Positions 13,375 through 14,046 of a stretch of 14,046 bases of DNA are shown one piece after another. Where the stretch lies: assembly GCA_964418755.1 (NCBI GenBank), contig CAYQNS010000106.1, forward strand, positions 1 to 14,046. The letters run 5' to 3'. Below the pieces are notes generated by a model, which saw only the letters and a list, made by a program, of their open reading frames with translations, ran no database searches and was not told where the DNA came from. A program made the translations under genes and the position numbers. This stretch comes from 4572-123 sp964418755 (lineage in GTDB: Bacteria; Desulfobacterota; Desulfobacteria; Desulfobacterales; 4572-123). Every line of letters starts with the position of its first letter. Position 1 is the first letter of the stretch.

Positions 13375-14046
13375 TTACCGGTCGTTTCGCCACCTGATAA
13401 AAAATGCGACCCCCGAAAGAAACAATAAAATACCGATGGAAATAATAAGCAGCGCCCCTCCTGTGATTCCGGCATTTAAAACCGCCCTTCGGGGATTGTC
13501 GGGGTCATAATGTACGGTAACGGTCATCCCCGCAGGATACTGTTCCAGATATTTTTTGGTTTTACTTCTTTTTCTGCTTGAGTACTGGCTTTTACCAAAG
13601 CCGATCTCACGGCCGTAATAGGGTTTGCCGCTCACTGAATATCGAAAACGAATTCGGGCTTTATAGGTGATATAACTTTTGTCGGATTTGTGTTCTATCT
13701 GCCGGTCTATATAGGAATCCTTAATGATTCCTTTGGCCGTTGGCCAATTCTTGCTTTCATAGCCTTTTCTCAGGTCATTGGCACCCACCCCCATAATAAG
13801 GATGCCTCCGGCTAAAAAAGCCAGGACGAGGATGCCGGTGCTCTTGTCCGGTTTTATTTTTTTCCCGGAACTTCCCGAGGAGGGGCCCGTGGGCTTCATA
13901 TCAGGCGTGTATGGCGTTTGAGTGACCGGTGCCTGGGGCGTAAACGAGGGCAAAACATCCTGTGGCACAGTTCTTTTTTTTCTCAAAAAAACACGGAGTA
14001 TACGAAACAGGACAAAGGTGACAATGGCCACCAGCAAAAAGGAAAT
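13375..14046 (-). CDS. DUF3592-type membrane protein, 5' end possibly beyond the window
   Basis: At least 220 residues on the - strand; the frame is open to the window edge and the first possible start inside is TTG 14037, so the true start may lie outside. Layout: N-terminal hydrophobic segment (FLLVAIVTFVLFRILRVFL), a polar linker rich in Pro, Thr, Ser and Lys, a second membrane segment (GILVLAFLAGGILIMGVGA), then the extracytoplasmic DUF3592-like domain (WPTAKGIIKDSYIDRQ, RFRYSVSGKPYYGREIGFG, YPAGMTVTVHYDPDNPRRAV), and a final membrane segment (GALLIISIGILLFLSGVAFF). The function of DUF3592 is not known. It is convergent with the acyl-CoA dehydrogenase gene and has no evident link to it. 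Confidence 0.75.
   Translation of the reverse strand: MSFLLVAIVTFVLFRILRVFLRKKRTVPQDVLPSFTPQAPVTQTPYTPDMKPTGPSSGSSGKKIKPDKSTGILVLAFLAGGILIMGVGANDLRKGYESKNWPTAKGIIKDSYIDRQIEHKSDKSYITYKARIRFRYSVSGKPYYGREIGFGKSQYSSRKRSKTKKYLEQYPAGMTVTVHYDPDNPRRAVLNAGITGGALLIISIGILLFLSGVAFFIRWRNDR

Overview
This window reads as part of a chromosomal acyl-CoA metabolism locus from a strictly anaerobic, probably sulfate-reducing bacterium of the Desulfobacterota (Desulfobacterales-like). That placement is an inference. It rests on several acyl-CoA dehydrogenases alongside a two-gene ADP-forming acyl-CoA ligase, an SCP2-type thiolase, the style of the large C-terminally extended acyl-CoA dehydrogenase, and intergenic DNA full of heptanucleotide arrays. 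No rRNA, tRNA, CRISPR array, transposase or phage gene is visible.

Layout on the + strand: (1) the 3' part of an SCP2-type thiolase (2-796); (2) a 361-bp intergenic region carrying repeat element copy A; (3) module 1, with acyl-CoA dehydrogenase 1 (1158-2306), acyl-CoA dehydrogenase 2 (2399-3541), and the alpha (3616-5019) and beta (5116-5802) subunits of an ADP-forming acyl-CoA ligase; (4) a 470-bp intergenic region with repeat copy C; (5) module 2, with a BtrH_N-DUF4872 protein (6273-7253), a CrtI/RetSat-like FAD oxidoreductase (7297-8835), an overlapping flavin/2Fe-2S ferredoxin-reductase-type protein (8807-9964), an enoyl-CoA hydratase needing a -1 frameshift in an A8 run (9988-10799), and a hotdog-fold thioesterase-like protein (10810-11295); (6) a 117-bp gap with the compact repeat copy D; (7) a 604-residue acyl-CoA dehydrogenase (11413-13227). 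A DUF3592 membrane protein lies convergently on the - strand (13375 to the window edge).

The enzymes add up to a beta-oxidation-like route: CoA thioester formation or cleavage by the ADP-forming ligase (which in anaerobes can conserve ATP), alpha,beta-dehydrogenation, hydration and thiolysis. No 3-hydroxyacyl-CoA dehydrogenase is visible. Module 2 adds chemistry foreign to ordinary beta-oxidation: a putative cysteine-dependent acyltransferase, a carotenoid-desaturase/retinol-saturase-like flavoenzyme and what looks like its own electron-transfer partner. The substrate cannot be read from the sequence.

Most notable observations: the unusual BtrH/CrtI/reductase module; the apparent frameshift in the hydratase; acyl-CoA dehydrogenase 1, with Cys where the catalytic Glu normally sits, next to an LCAD/IVD-type dehydrogenase; and a modular inverted-repeat element made of 7-bp units that sits at every module boundary, carries different cargo in different copies and supplies the stop codons of two genes.
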